Source of the DNA: Synechococcus sp. BL107
Lineage (GTDB): Bacteria > Cyanobacteriota > Cyanobacteriia > PCC-6307 > Cyanobiaceae
Direction of reading: 5' to 3'
DNA: 64,000 nucleotides
Assembly: GCF_000153805.1 (NCBI RefSeq)
Contig: NZ_DS022298.1
Span: forward strand, 2,221,035-2,285,034
The translations under genes and the position numbers were made by a program. Of the stretch, positions 54,856 to 63,548 are shown in pieces; position 1 is the stretch's first letter, and each line of letters begins with the position of its first letter. A model generated the notes under the pieces. That model made no database searches. It saw only the letters and a program-made list of their open reading frames with translations, and had not been told where the DNA came from.

Positions 54856-56001
54856 TCATCTCGGATCGAAGAACGACAGATCAACAGGCTTGAGTCGAAC
54901 AATCTTCGAATCGCCTGCTCGACGGATTTGAAGGGTCAAAGTTTCTCCCACCCCACGGCGCTCAATCGCACTGACAACTGCGGCTGGTCCATCAACGGCT
55001 TGTCCGTCAACGGCGGTGATGACATCCTCCACCTGAAGCCCTGCCTGGTCAGCTGGCCCCATCTTTTGAATCGACCGAATCACGGCACCATTCGGTGCTG
55101 GTTCGCCTGGACGATCTGCAGGGACCCGCGATAAACCAATCCCAATTACGGGGTGGCGCGCCTTGCCCGTGGCCACCAATTCCGAGGCAATGGCCTTGGC
55201 ACGATTGATCGGGATCGCAAACCCCAAGCCGGCGCCAGGCCCGGAACGCACCAGGGTATTAATGCCAATCACCTCGCCCTCAGCATTGAGCAGCGGTCCT
55301 CCAGAGTTACCAGGATTAATCGCAGCATCCGTTTGGATCAGATCAAGACGCTTGCCTGAGATCCCAAGCTGAGAAACATTTCGATTCAGGTTGCTGATGA
55401 TGCCGAGCGTCACGGTGTTTTCCAATCCATAGGGATTCCCTACGGCAATCGCCCAATCGCCAACATTGAGGCTGTCTGAATTTCCGAGAGCCGCGACCGG
55501 CCACAACCCCTCTCCTTCCAAACGCACAACCGCCAAGTCAGTCAGGCTGTCTGTGCCAATCACCCGTCCCTTCACACGACGTCCATCCGACAAACCAACC
55601 GTGAGCTGCTCTGCCCCCTCAACAACATGGGCATTCGTTAGGAGCAGACCCCGGGAATCGAATAACACTCCGCTGCCTTGGCCTCGCTGCACGCGTGGAC
55701 GCGATGGAGCTCCTCTAGGCACAACTCCAAAGAAGTTGCGAAACAAGGGATTGAGCCTGATCCCCTCCGGCAACCCAGACAAGCTTGGACTTTGCATCGT
55801 CCGCGACGTTTCCAAGGTGACAACGGCAGGTCCACTGCGTTTCACCGCTGTTGCCACGAACGACGTCCGGGGTAAAACCGCACGGGCACTGACAGGAGGT
55901 TGCGGCAGGAGTAGCGGGAGCACTGACATCCCGCTCGCCAATGCACCTCCAACCAATGCAGACGTGACAAAAAAGCGCGTGCGATCTGACACCCCGACCA
56001 T
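54856..56001 (-). CDS. HtrA/Deg family serine protease (HhoA/HhoB/DegP-like)
   Basis: A 381-residue envelope protease. The N-terminus is a signal or membrane anchor (FFVTSALVGGALASGMSVLPLLL). The trypsin-like domain has His125 (TNAHVVEG), Asp155 (DSLTDLAVVR) and Ser233 (NPGNSGGPL). One PDZ domain follows (GAVIRSIQKMGPADQAGLQVED). ATG at 56001 is preferred to a longer upstream frame. Degrades or refolds damaged periplasmic or lumenal proteins. Convergent with the CX3C gene, divergent from the DUF2973 gene. Confidence 0.95.
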   Translation of the reverse strand: MVGVSDRTRFFVTSALVGGALASGMSVLPLLLPQPPVSARAVLPRTSFVATAVKRSGPAVVTLETSRTMQSPSLSGLPEGIRLNPLFRNFFGVVPRGAPSRPRVQRGQGSGVLFDSRGLLLTNAHVVEGAEQLTVGLSDGRRVKGRVIGTDSLTDLAVVRLEGEGLWPVAALGNSDSLNVGDWAIAVGNPYGLENTVTLGIISNLNRNVSQLGISGKRLDLIQTDAAINPGNSGGPLLNAEGEVIGINTLVRSGPGAGLGFAIPINRAKAIASELVATGKARHPVIGIGLSRVPADRPGEPAPNGAVIRSIQKMGPADQAGLQVEDVITAVDGQAVDGPAAVVSAIERRGVGETLTLQIRRAGDSKIVRLKPVDLSFFDPR

Positions 56002-56135
56002 CCCTGACTGACGTTGAGCTGACGCTACGCAATTCAACGGGTGGAAACCAGGAAAGATGAATTTGACGTGTGACTGAGTGCAATCCATGCCCAATTCAGG
56101 CCAGGATGAGACGGTCGGAACGATCTGGCTCCACG

Positions 56136-56393
56136 ATGCTCAGCGCTCTGTTTCCACTGCTGTACGGGACAGTTTTGGTAGCCCTGCTTTGGCAAGCCTT
56201 TCGCGTGATGGGCAAGGGATTCCGAGCTGCCAGCGGCCCGATTAGTGAACCCAACGACCGCACGGGACGCATCACGGTGCATCCCGAACTGTTGGACAGC
56301 GATGGGCGGGTTACCAACGAAGACCTACTGACCGTGCGCTTTAGCGGCAACGATGACGGGGAAACCGAGACCCATGGGCACGGCACTGAATAA
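56136..56393 (+). CDS. DUF2973 domain protein
   Basis: An 85-residue protein with one N-terminal helix (LFPLLYGTVLVALLWQAFRVM) and a soluble part (DRTGRITVHPELLDSDGRVT then EDLLTVRFSG), which is the DUF2973 pattern common in cyanobacteria. C-terminus is acidic and His-rich (DDGETETHGHGTE). Function unknown. ATG at 56136; divergent from the HtrA gene. Confidence 0.82.
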   Translation: MLSALFPLLYGTVLVALLWQAFRVMGKGFRAASGPISEPNDRTGRITVHPELLDSDGRVTNEDLLTVRFSGNDDGETETHGHGTE

Positions 56394-56428
56394 GTTGGTA
56401 AACAGGAGTTGATCAGGGGTCGTCCGAA

Positions 56429-56812
56429 GTGGATCAAAGAACACGCATCGTCGCCGCGGTGATGAAGGGCATGAAATTGCCCCCCAGGTTTCGATTGCGA
56501 CTGGTCAAAGAGGATCCGGTTCGTCTCGAATTGAGCGTCACACCGGCCTACGGGAAAGACCCAATCATCGTGGGGCTTGTGGAATCACTTGACCTGGTGG
56601 CAAGACGTGACCGGGAAGGTCGAATTCCTCGGGATCTCCAGGGCACATGGGACTGGACCGTGCGCCATGGCCAAGTCAGCACCGGTGGCTGGAACCCGTA
56701 TCTCAAGGAAGCCCTTCAAACCATGTTTGAAACAGGCCTTCCAGCAATTGTGTTCGAGGAACTCACCGGAGAGGAGTACCACCCCGTGGATGGAACCCGC
56801 CACGTGCGATAA
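56429..56812 (+). CDS. Conserved hypothetical protein
   Basis: A 127-residue soluble protein with MKLPPRFRLRLVKEDPVRLEL and WDWTVRHGQVSTGGWNPYLKE. No family name is recognised. GTG at 56429 is 35 bases past the DUF2973 stop, so they may be co-transcribed. Confidence 0.72.
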   Translation: MDQRTRIVAAVMKGMKLPPRFRLRLVKEDPVRLELSVTPAYGKDPIIVGLVESLDLVARRDREGRIPRDLQGTWDWTVRHGQVSTGGWNPYLKEALQTMFETGLPAIVFEELTGEEYHPVDGTRHVR

Positions 56813-56906
56813 CGAATTCGCATCTCTTCGGGCGTGCGCATCACAACAGACAAGCGGTCATGGCGAGGCCTAAAGCAAGTTCAATTCGTCCTCTGAGGAT
56901 TCGTTC

Positions 56907-57011
56907 ATGGGCATTCTCTCCATGTCAATCGGTCCCTTGGTTCGTTTGCTCGCGGCCATCGGCGCCGTCAGCAGCGTTGCCATGATTGCGCTGCTGAACC
57001 TGCACTACTGA
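56907..57011 (+). CDS. 34-residue membrane microprotein
   Basis: MGILSMSIGPLVRLLAAI begins it, continuing GAVSSVAMIALLNLHY, one transmembrane helix with almost no soluble part. A GAGGA ribosome site lies eight bases before the ATG, which supports translation. It resembles small photosystem or cytochrome b6f subunits in build but not in sequence I can name. It lies between the conserved hypothetical and hrpB. Confidence 0.65.
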   Translation: MGILSMSIGPLVRLLAAIGAVSSVAMIALLNLHY

Positions 57012-57027
57012 CAGCTCCCCAGACGGC

Positions 57028-59529
57028 TTGACGGATTTCCCAATTGATCCGCTGCTTCCAACGATCTGCCAGCAGATCAAACCCGGAAGTACCTTGCTCC
57101 TTCAGGCACCTCCAGGAGCGGGAAAAACCACGCGGGTTCCTCTGGCCTTAATTGGCGCCCTGCCCCCCATCGCGGCAGAGATCACGCGATCGGGACGCGT
57201 CTTGATGGTGGAACCCCGACGACTCGCCACCCGAGCAGCAGCCACACGACTGGCTCAATCCCTGGACGAACCACTGGGCCAACGGATCGGCTATGCCATG
57301 CGAGGCGAGCAAAAACGTTCTGCCAACACCCAGGTGGAAGTGGTCACAGATGGGCTTTTTCTTCGGCGTCTTCAAGCCGACCCATCGCTTGAGGGCGTGT
57401 CGTGCGTTCTCTTTGATGAATTCCATGAGCGCCGCAAAGATGCAGATCTAGCCCTTGCACTCCTGAGGGAAGCCGCGCCAATCCTCCGACCCGACTTGGC
57501 TCTCGTGCTGATGTCGGCAACCCTGGATCTTTCGGATTTACGCGATCGCCTGCCCCAAGCCGAGGTTCTAGAGAGTGCGGGGCGTTGTTACCCCGTCGAA
57601 ACCCATCACCAAAGAGCCCGGGAGAACGAATCACTCCCCCGCCAGGTGCTGCGCGCCCTCGAAAACCATGCTTTGACATTGCCCCATGGCAGTGGGGCGT
57701 TGGTTTTTCTCCCAGGCCTACGTGAGATCGAACGCTGCCGCACCCTGCTCAGTGATGCCAATGCGCTGCAACGTTGGCGCATTGCCATCCTTCACGGACA
57801 ACTTCCCCTCGACAGCCAAAGTGCCGCCTTGCATCGTTGCGGTCCGGAACATGACGGCACGGTGATCTTGGCCAGTGGGATTGCCGAAAGCTCAATCACG
57901 ATTGACGCGGTTCGGCTTGTGATCGACAGCGGACTCAGTCGACAGCTCCGCTACGACCCAAACACCGGGATGGAGGGACTTGAAACTGTGCCCAGCAGCC
58001 TGGCGAGCGCCGAACAACGCCGAGGCCGAGCTGGTCGTCAAAGTGCCGGACAATGCGTCCGACTGTGGTCTCCCGCCGAGCAACAACGTCGGCCCAATTT
58101 CAGCCCTCCTGAGCTCCTTCTGGCAGATCCCCAGCCCATCCTGATGGAGCTGGCCCAGTGGGGAGCAGGTTTGGGAAATGATCTGCCCTGGCTCGATGCC
58201 CCTCCACAAGCCGCCATGCAGGAGGGCCTGTCAGACCTCCAAGCCTTGGGACTCCTGCAGCCCAATGGACAGCTGAGTCCGACGGGGCGACAGCTATCCA
58301 CGTTGGGGGTGCACCCGCGGCTCGGCCTCTTAATGCTGGAAGCCCGAGGACGCGGCTGTTCCAAACTCGGCTGCGACTTGGCGGCGCTGCTCAGCGAGCG
58401 TGATCCCCTCGCCGGTTGCGATGCAGGCTGCGATCTCGAAGCACGACTCAGCGTCGTTGACCAACATCGAACCCTTCGTGAACGCAGTCGACAACTCCAG
58501 CAGCAACTCAAACGTCTCGGTCCACCAGCAACCAAAAACAACCATTCCGCCAATGCGGCGGAACTAGTTTTACGGGCTTTCCCCCAATGGTTGGCCCAAG
58601 AGCGTCCTGGCCAACCGGGTCGCTATCGCCTACGCCAGGGACGAGGGGCCGTCCTTTCGCCCCAAGACCCACTGCGGGGAAGTTCTGCTCTTGCTGTCGC
58701 TCGCGTCGACACAGGAGGCCGTGACACCTTGATTCAACTCGCACTTCCCCTTGATTCATCCGCCCTTGAAAAACTTGGGGAGCGAGAGGGCAGCTGGATC
58801 GACAGCGTGAGCTGGGATGAATCTCGACAACAAGTCAAAGCAGAACGACGGCTGCAACTTGGAGACCTCGTCCTGCGCCGGACCCCCCAACCCACACCCA
58901 GTGCTGAACAATGCCAAGCACTGCTCCTGAACGCTTTGCACGAGGCAGGCACCCTCGAAGCATTGCCATGGACTGCGTTCAATCAACAACTGAGACAACG
59001 ACTCAGCTGGATGCACCGCCATTACGGCCCCCCCTGGTCAGCACGAGACAGAGAGACCCTTCTCCAGGACACCGCTTGGCTCGCACAGACCCTGCTGAGC
59101 TGCCAAAGCTGGCGAGATGTTTCTCCAGAGATGTTGACCGAAGCTTTATGGGGAGATCTGAGCTGGAGTGAGCGACAACGCCTCGATCACGTGTTGCCGG
59201 AACGCATTGCAATTCCCTCCGGACGGCAAGCGAAGTTGCGCTACGACGATGAGGAAGTTGTTCTACCGGTGAAATTGCAAGAGATGTTTGGCGGAATAAC
59301 AGGCCCTCACGTCCTGGGAGGAGAGGTACCGGTCACCCTCGAATTGCTCTCCCCTGCTGGGCGTCCCCTGCAACGAACGCAGGACCTCAAAGGGTTTTGG
59401 GAGGGCAGCTACACCGATGTACGCCGAGAAATGCGTGGCCGCTATCCGAAACATCCATGGCCCGACGACCCCAGCCAAGCGACTCCAACGGCATTCACGA
59501 AGCGCAAACAACAGCAGAAAGACGACTGA
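57028..59529 (+). CDS. hrpB: ATP-dependent helicase HrpB
   Basis: A DEAH-family RNA helicase, 833 residues. Walker A QAPPGAGKTT (26-35), DEFH at 130-133, motif III MSATLDL, motif VI QRRGRAGR, then winged-helix and ratchet domains and the HrpB-specific C-terminal PF08482 region (LQEMFGGITGPHVLGG, PVTLELLSPAGRPLQRTQDL, RREMRGRYPKHPWPDDP). The start is TTG at 57028, 16 bases after the microprotein stop. Role in bacteria is not well defined. Confidence 0.96.
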   Translation: MTDFPIDPLLPTICQQIKPGSTLLLQAPPGAGKTTRVPLALIGALPPIAAEITRSGRVLMVEPRRLATRAAATRLAQSLDEPLGQRIGYAMRGEQKRSANTQVEVVTDGLFLRRLQADPSLEGVSCVLFDEFHERRKDADLALALLREAAPILRPDLALVLMSATLDLSDLRDRLPQAEVLESAGRCYPVETHHQRARENESLPRQVLRALENHALTLPHGSGALVFLPGLREIERCRTLLSDANALQRWRIAILHGQLPLDSQSAALHRCGPEHDGTVILASGIAESSITIDAVRLVIDSGLSRQLRYDPNTGMEGLETVPSSLASAEQRRGRAGRQSAGQCVRLWSPAEQQRRPNFSPPELLLADPQPILMELAQWGAGLGNDLPWLDAPPQAAMQEGLSDLQALGLLQPNGQLSPTGRQLSTLGVHPRLGLLMLEARGRGCSKLGCDLAALLSERDPLAGCDAGCDLEARLSVVDQHRTLRERSRQLQQQLKRLGPPATKNNHSANAAELVLRAFPQWLAQERPGQPGRYRLRQGRGAVLSPQDPLRGSSALAVARVDTGGRDTLIQLALPLDSSALEKLGEREGSWIDSVSWDESRQQVKAERRLQLGDLVLRRTPQPTPSAEQCQALLLNALHEAGTLEALPWTAFNQQLRQRLSWMHRHYGPPWSARDRETLLQDTAWLAQTLLSCQSWRDVSPEMLTEALWGDLSWSERQRLDHVLPERIAIPSGRQAKLRYDDEEVVLPVKLQEMFGGITGPHVLGGEVPVTLELLSPAGRPLQRTQDLKGFWEGSYTDVRREMRGRYPKHPWPDDPSQATPTAFTKRKQQQKDD

Positions 59530-59619
59530 GGACACCGATCCAATTTTCGGTAGCCGTCACGACTGGCAACAAAACTCCATGGTTTGTTACATTGTGCGCA
59601 TTCCACCGGGTTTAACCCA

Positions 59620-59760
59620 ATGTCCGACAACGCACGTTTTGGCTTCGTCAACTTCGCTGAGACCTGGAATGGCCGTCTGGCCATGCTCGGCTTCGTCATC
59701 GGCCTCGGTACCGAGCTGCTGACCGGCCAGGGCATCCTCACCCAAATCGGCCTCGGCTGA
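59620..59760 (+). CDS. hli: High-light-inducible protein (HLIP/SCP), short form
   Basis: A 46-residue one-helix chlorophyll-binding protein: MSDNARFGFVNFAETWNGRL then AMLGFVIGLGTELLTGQG. The signature ETWNGRLAMLGF carries the chlorophyll ligands. Shorter than the HLIP at 10438 and without its Ser/Thr-rich leader. It has its own upstream gap of 90 bases and a strong terminator, so it is probably a single-gene unit induced by light stress. Confidence 0.96.
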   Translation: MSDNARFGFVNFAETWNGRLAMLGFVIGLGTELLTGQGILTQIGLG

Positions 59761-59787
59761 TCGCTCTGACCGTTCTCGGTCGACAAG

Positions 59788-59815
59788 AACCCTCCAGCTT
59801 TCTGGAGGGTTTTTT
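59788..59815 (+). terminator. Rho-independent terminator after hli
   Basis: AACCCTCCAG and CTGGAGGGTT pair perfectly around CTTT and run into a T-run, 28 bases after the hli stop. Confidence 0.92.
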
Positions 59816-59865
59816 GATGCGAAATCGACTTTCACATCGATCGTTGATGTGACTGATGGTTCACA

Positions 59866-60072
59866 GTGGACGCTCTAGCTGCTGGTGTTTTGGCTTCCTT
59901 CTACGTCAAAAATCGACGCGATGGCTCTCGCTTGCTCAGCAGCGCCTTGGTGATTTTCACAATTGCCATCACACAACATCAGACAACCTGGGGCGTCGTA
60001 GTGGCATCCATCAGCGCGTTGGTTTGCCTGTACTGGGGTTTTGCTTACCGCAAACTGGATCTTGAGCGCTGA
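59866..60072 (+). CDS. Small two-helix membrane protein upstream of xseA
   Basis: A 68-residue protein with hydrophobic parts LAAGVLASFYV, SSALVIFTIAITQ and WGVVVASISALVCLYWGFAYRKL. GTG at 59866. It overlaps the xseA start by 11 bases, so the two are coupled. No family is recognised. Confidence 0.72.
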   Translation: MDALAAGVLASFYVKNRRDGSRLLSSALVIFTIAITQHQTTWGVVVASISALVCLYWGFAYRKLDLER

Positions 60073-61225
60073 ACGAATCCCGACCTATTCGGTCGGAGAA
60101 CTGAATACCGCGATCGGCAGCTTGCTGGAACGAGGTTTCGCTCCACGTTTTTTGCTGGAGGCCACTGTGTCTCGCCCCCAAGTGAAAAAAGGGCATCTTT
60201 GGCTCACCCTCACCGACGGAACAGCAAGTATTTCTGGGGTGGTTTGGGCCTCAAAATTGGCTCAATTGAGCTATCGCCCCACAGACGGCGATGGCGTCAC
60301 TGTGGTGGGCAAGCTGAATTTCTGGGCAGCAAGGGCCAGCATCACCGTCCAGGCTCTCGATATCCGCCCCAGCCTGAGCACAGTTCTTCGACAATTTGAG
60401 CAGGTGCGTCAGCGCCTCGAAGAAGAAGGGGTGATCAACCCGGGCCGTCGACGTTCTCTTCCACCACAACCCGCAACGCTGGCCCTGCTCACGAGTGTTC
60501 CAAGCTCCGCACTGGCCGACATGCTGCGAACCGGTCGAGAACGATGGCCAATGACCCGCTTATTGGTGATTCCGGTCCCTGTTCAAGGTGCTGTCGCTGG
60601 TCAAATCATCAAGGCATTAAACCGTCTGGCCGAACGGTGCGATGCCCTCGCAGTGGACGGCCTCGTACTGGCGCGGGGAGGTGGCAGCCGCGAAGACCTC
60701 GCCGTGTTTGATGACGAAGCCTTATGCCGATGCCTAGCCAAGTTTCCCCGTCCAGTCGTAACCGGCATCGGTCACGAGGATGACCTCACCATCGCGGACC
60801 TTGTCGCAGACCATCGCGCCGCAACACCAACCGCCGCCATGGTGGCTTGCCTCCCAGATCGAGATAGCGCCAAGCGCAGTCTCCAGGACCGTCGCCAACG
60901 CATGAAAGACCTAATCGGTTGGCGTATCACGCGAGATCGACAACGTTTAAACGATCGCCGAGCGCGCCTCCATCAACAATCGCCGTTGAGGAGATTGCAC
61001 CAATTACAGGACGACTTGAACCGAAAACGTGACTTGTTGCGAGCACTCTCACCCAGTCACTGGCTTGAACGGGGGCTGGCTTTGCTGACCAACAATGCAG
61101 GAGAAGCGCTGACAGCCGTGACATCTATCAAAGTGGGAGATCGCATCGTCGTTCAGATGAACGACGGGGAGCTCGATACTGATGTCAAAGTTGTCCGCCC
61201 GTCCTCACTCAAATCCAAGACATGA
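60062..61225 (+). CDS. xseA: Exodeoxyribonuclease VII large subunit
   Basis: About 387 residues. The N-terminal OB fold is visible (YSVGELNTAIGSLLER, ATVSRPQVKKGHLWLTLTD), then the catalytic core (TSVPSSALADML, ARGGGSREDLAVFDDEALCR, VTGIGHEDDLTIADLVADHRAATPTAA) and a coiled C-terminal part. Degrades single-stranded DNA from both ends with XseB. TTG at 60062 is preferred; the frame opens slightly upstream. Overlaps the preceding small gene and xseB (four bases). Confidence 0.95.
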   Translation: MSAERIPTYSVGELNTAIGSLLERGFAPRFLLEATVSRPQVKKGHLWLTLTDGTASISGVVWASKLAQLSYRPTDGDGVTVVGKLNFWAARASITVQALDIRPSLSTVLRQFEQVRQRLEEEGVINPGRRRSLPPQPATLALLTSVPSSALADMLRTGRERWPMTRLLVIPVPVQGAVAGQIIKALNRLAERCDALAVDGLVLARGGGSREDLAVFDDEALCRCLAKFPRPVVTGIGHEDDLTIADLVADHRAATPTAAMVACLPDRDSAKRSLQDRRQRMKDLIGWRITRDRQRLNDRRARLHQQSPLRRLHQLQDDLNRKRDLLRALSPSHWLERGLALLTNNAGEALTAVTSIKVGDRIVVQMNDGELDTDVKVVRPSSLKSKT

Positions 61226-61518
61226 CTAGGGCTAAAACCAAAGCCTCTAAGATCAAAGCCTGGAAAAAGGACATCTCTGGACTGTCCTATGAAGAAGCAA
61301 CTCAGGCCTTAGATCTGATTCTGGAGGAACTCCAAAGCGACTCCGTCCCAATCGCAGATCTACAAAATCGGGTTTTGCACGGGGAAGTGGTGTTGGAACA
61401 CTGCGAGGCTTTGCTCAAGACTGTTGAGCAAGCGGTGCTACAACTCGACCCAGAGAGCATGATTGAAACCAACAATTTGAACGAATCCACCACCACGGTC
61501 GAGTCGAGCAATGCGTAA
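61222..61518 (+). CDS. xseB: Exodeoxyribonuclease VII small subunit
   Basis: A 98-residue subunit with the typical SYEEATQALDLILEELQSD and VLHGEVVLEHCEALLKTVEQ helices that bind XseA. Its tail is Asn/Glu/Thr-rich. ATG at 61222 overlaps the xseA stop; its own end overlaps the DUF2834 gene by eight bases. Confidence 0.95.
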   Translation: MTRAKTKASKIKAWKKDISGLSYEEATQALDLILEELQSDSVPIADLQNRVLHGEVVLEHCEALLKTVEQAVLQLDPESMIETNNLNESTTTVESSNA

Positions 61519-61861
61519 AACACTTCCCTGGATCTACTTAATTCTGGCAATCCTTGGGGCTGTGCTCCCTTGGCGCGCAAATTTAGAGTTCATTGCGGAA
61601 AGTAGTGGCAGCTTCGACCTTCAGCGGTTTGTAGCCGATGCATCCGCCACAGCAGCGGCTCGATCCTTAGGGGCTGATTTGTTGATCGGTGCCACTGCGG
61701 TGAGTATTTGGATCTGTGTGGAAGGTCCAAAACAAAAAATTAAGGGGTGGTGGATAGCCATCCTGTTGAGTTTTGGAGTGGCCTTTGCCTGTGGCGCGCC
61801 CTTTTTCTTATTTCTACGAGAACGGCATCTCCAAGCTCAAGCATCAGAATCCACATCTTGA
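61511..61861 (+). CDS. DUF2834 membrane protein
   Basis: A 116-residue protein with three hydrophobic segments (LPWIYLILAILGAVLPW, ADLLIGATAVSIWICVE, WWIAILLSFGVAFACGAPFFLF), the DUF2834 arrangement. Function unknown. It overlaps xseB by eight bases and runs 25 bases into the convergent zinc-ribbon gene. Confidence 0.88.
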   Translation: MRKTLPWIYLILAILGAVLPWRANLEFIAESSGSFDLQRFVADASATAAARSLGADLLIGATAVSIWICVEGPKQKIKGWWIAILLSFGVAFACGAPFFLFLRERHLQAQASESTS

Positions 61862-62184
61862 GCCGTGATATCGATCGTTAAATCACTCGCGGGAATTGAA
61901 AAGCTATTCAGCTGGTCTGACTCAACTGTTGAGCTGTAAGGCGTACCGCAAACGCTGCACTGAAGATTTGATCCGAAACCAACGGCACCACATGCAGAGC
62001 AGGTTTGCATTCGTGCCTGCAACACCTTCCAGCCCACCCATCCAAGTCCACCCAAGAGAATGGGCAAAATAAGCAACACAACGAATAAACCACCCGCCAG
62101 ATCAAGCAACACGCGGCCAGCACCAGCGGGAAGAAGTAGGAGGAATCCGATCGCAATGAAAGGGAATAGAGGAGCACGATTCAT
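61837..62184 (-). CDS. Zinc-ribbon membrane protein
   Basis: A 115-residue protein with two N-terminal hydrophobic helices and then a zinc-ribbon: CSACGAVGFGSNLQCSVCG. The C-terminus is polar and acidic. No named family is certain. It lies 53 bases downstream of the BrkB/YihY gene on the same strand, and its tail overlaps the DUF2834 gene by 25 bases. Confidence 0.75.
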   Translation of the reverse strand: MNRAPLFPFIAIGFLLLLPAGAGRVLLDLAGGLFVVLLILPILLGGLGWVGWKVLQARMQTCSACGAVGFGSNLQCSVCGTPYSSTVESDQLNSFSIPASDLTIDITAQDVDSDA

Positions 62185-62237
62185 CTAGAAATCAGCCTCT
62201 AACAGGATTAATCAGTTTTACAGAGTAATGATGGAAG

Positions 62238-63179
62238 TCAAACAATTGCACTGTTCGGATTTCCCCGGGACAAGTGCTTGATCCGAGAGGCTGCTAATTC
62301 CACACTCCAACACTGACCAAAATAAACAATGACTCCAACCAACCACACCCACAGAGTCAATACAAGAACACCACCAATAACGCCATAAGCCTGAAAACGA
62401 TTCCCTAAAGAGACAAGACTGAGGCTCAAAGAAATATTCAACAATGAGAGGCCCAATCCGATAAGAATTGACCCCGGAATAAGAGGCATAATTGGTACTC
62501 GGCGACTCGGGAGCACACGCTGAAGGAGCAATGCCATCAAGGAAAGCGCTGAAGCAGGGAGAAGAATCTGACCAATAGAAACAATCGGACTCTCTCGCAC
62601 AAGCAACATTAACGATGGAATATAATAATCTAAATTGCCAATAAAGGCCTCTGGCAACCACCTAAATCCAGCAGCGATTTGATCTGTAAGAATCAAAACT
62701 GCAATGGCTAAAATGATGAAAAAAGCTTCCAACCTTGTGCGCAAAAATTGATACACCTGCATCGAGACTGGGATATCCATAGAAGCAGGAGGAAGAATTG
62801 CGCTCCACAATCGATCAGCACCACGCTGAAGCGTTAAGTATGCGTTACTTGCGGTAAATACGAGCACAACAACACCAAACAAGCCAGCACCAAAGCCTTG
62901 CGCCACCAAACCACGCAATGTGGAATCAACCAAATCAACAGCGGAAGGAGGCAAGATCTGAGCAACAAATATAATCAATTGATCGAGACTATCCGTACGT
63001 CCAAAAATACGGGCTGCAACTGAGAGCGCAATTAATAACAACGGAAAAAATGACTGCAGCGTGAAGTACGCAAATGCAGCACTGAGATCCACACAAGACG
63101 CATCGTTCCAACGCTGGGAAGCATGCCAAAGACTTAGGACAAAACGGCGAAATGCTTGTTTCTTCTGCACCTCACCCAT
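62238..63179 (-). CDS. YihY/BrkB (UPF0761) family membrane protein
   Basis: A 313-residue polytopic protein with about six helices: FAYFTLQSFFPLLLIALSVA, LVAQGFGAGLFGVVVLVFTA, FIILAIAVLILTDQIAAGFR, LLPASALSLMALLLQRVLPS-type, LIPGSILIGLGLSLLNIS and YGVIGGVLVLTLWVWLVGVI. It matches the YihY/BrkB family, once called RNase BN but now regarded as a transport-like membrane protein of unknown function. ATG at 63179. It is upstream of the zinc-ribbon gene and separated from the rRNA operon by a terminator. Confidence 0.9.
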   Translation of the reverse strand: MGEVQKKQAFRRFVLSLWHASQRWNDASCVDLSAAFAYFTLQSFFPLLLIALSVAARIFGRTDSLDQLIIFVAQILPPSAVDLVDSTLRGLVAQGFGAGLFGVVVLVFTASNAYLTLQRGADRLWSAILPPASMDIPVSMQVYQFLRTRLEAFFIILAIAVLILTDQIAAGFRWLPEAFIGNLDYYIPSLMLLVRESPIVSIGQILLPASALSLMALLLQRVLPSRRVPIMPLIPGSILIGLGLSLLNISLSLSLVSLGNRFQAYGVIGGVLVLTLWVWLVGVIVYFGQCWSVELAASRIKHLSRGNPNSAIV

Positions 63180-63242
63180 ATCAAATCAATACGCTTAACG
63201 TTACTGCAATGAAGGCTTAAGCCCAAGGTATAGGGCACAAAA

Positions 63243-63266
63243 AAACCACCTCCGCAGAGGTGGTTT
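63243..63266 (-). terminator. rRNA operon terminator
   Basis: AAACCACCTC and GAGGTGGTTT pair around CGCA. Read on the minus strand the hairpin is followed by a T-run, 58 bases beyond the 5S 3' end, so it ends the rRNA transcript. Confidence 0.88.
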
Positions 63267-63324
63267 CTTCGTAAAAATGATCAGACCGGTATGGTCTTCA
63301 GATCACTTTTTTAGAGAATGTTTT

Positions 63325-63442
63325 ACCTGGCATTGAGCTATTTTCTCAGGGGGCTACCCCCCAAATATCGTCGCCGCTGATGCGTTTCACAACCGAGTTC
63401 GGGATGGATCGAAGTGGTTCCACACCGCCATGAACACCAGGA
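63325..63442 (-). rRNA. rrf: 5S ribosomal RNA
   Basis: About 118 bases on the minus strand. The terminal helix is TCCTGG...CCAGGT, and the body contains the conserved GAACCACTTCGATCCATCCC, GAACTCGGTTGTGAAACG and GGCGACGATATTTGGGGGGT blocks. End positions are estimates from pairing. It lies about 107 bases downstream of the 23S gene. Confidence 0.93.
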
Positions 63443-63548
63443 TAAAACCATTCTCAGAGGGTGAACCCTGAGAACTGCATAGGATTACAACTTGCGTTGC
63501 GCGTCTGAATCAACAAAGAATTTGTCTTCAGGCAAGAACCAAAATGTT
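63443..63548. other. 23S-5S internal transcribed spacer
   Basis: About 106 bases between the 23S 3' end and the 5S 5' end, without tRNA or ORF. It includes TGGTTTTATCC-like sequence next to the 5S and should be removed during rRNA maturation. Confidence 0.7.
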
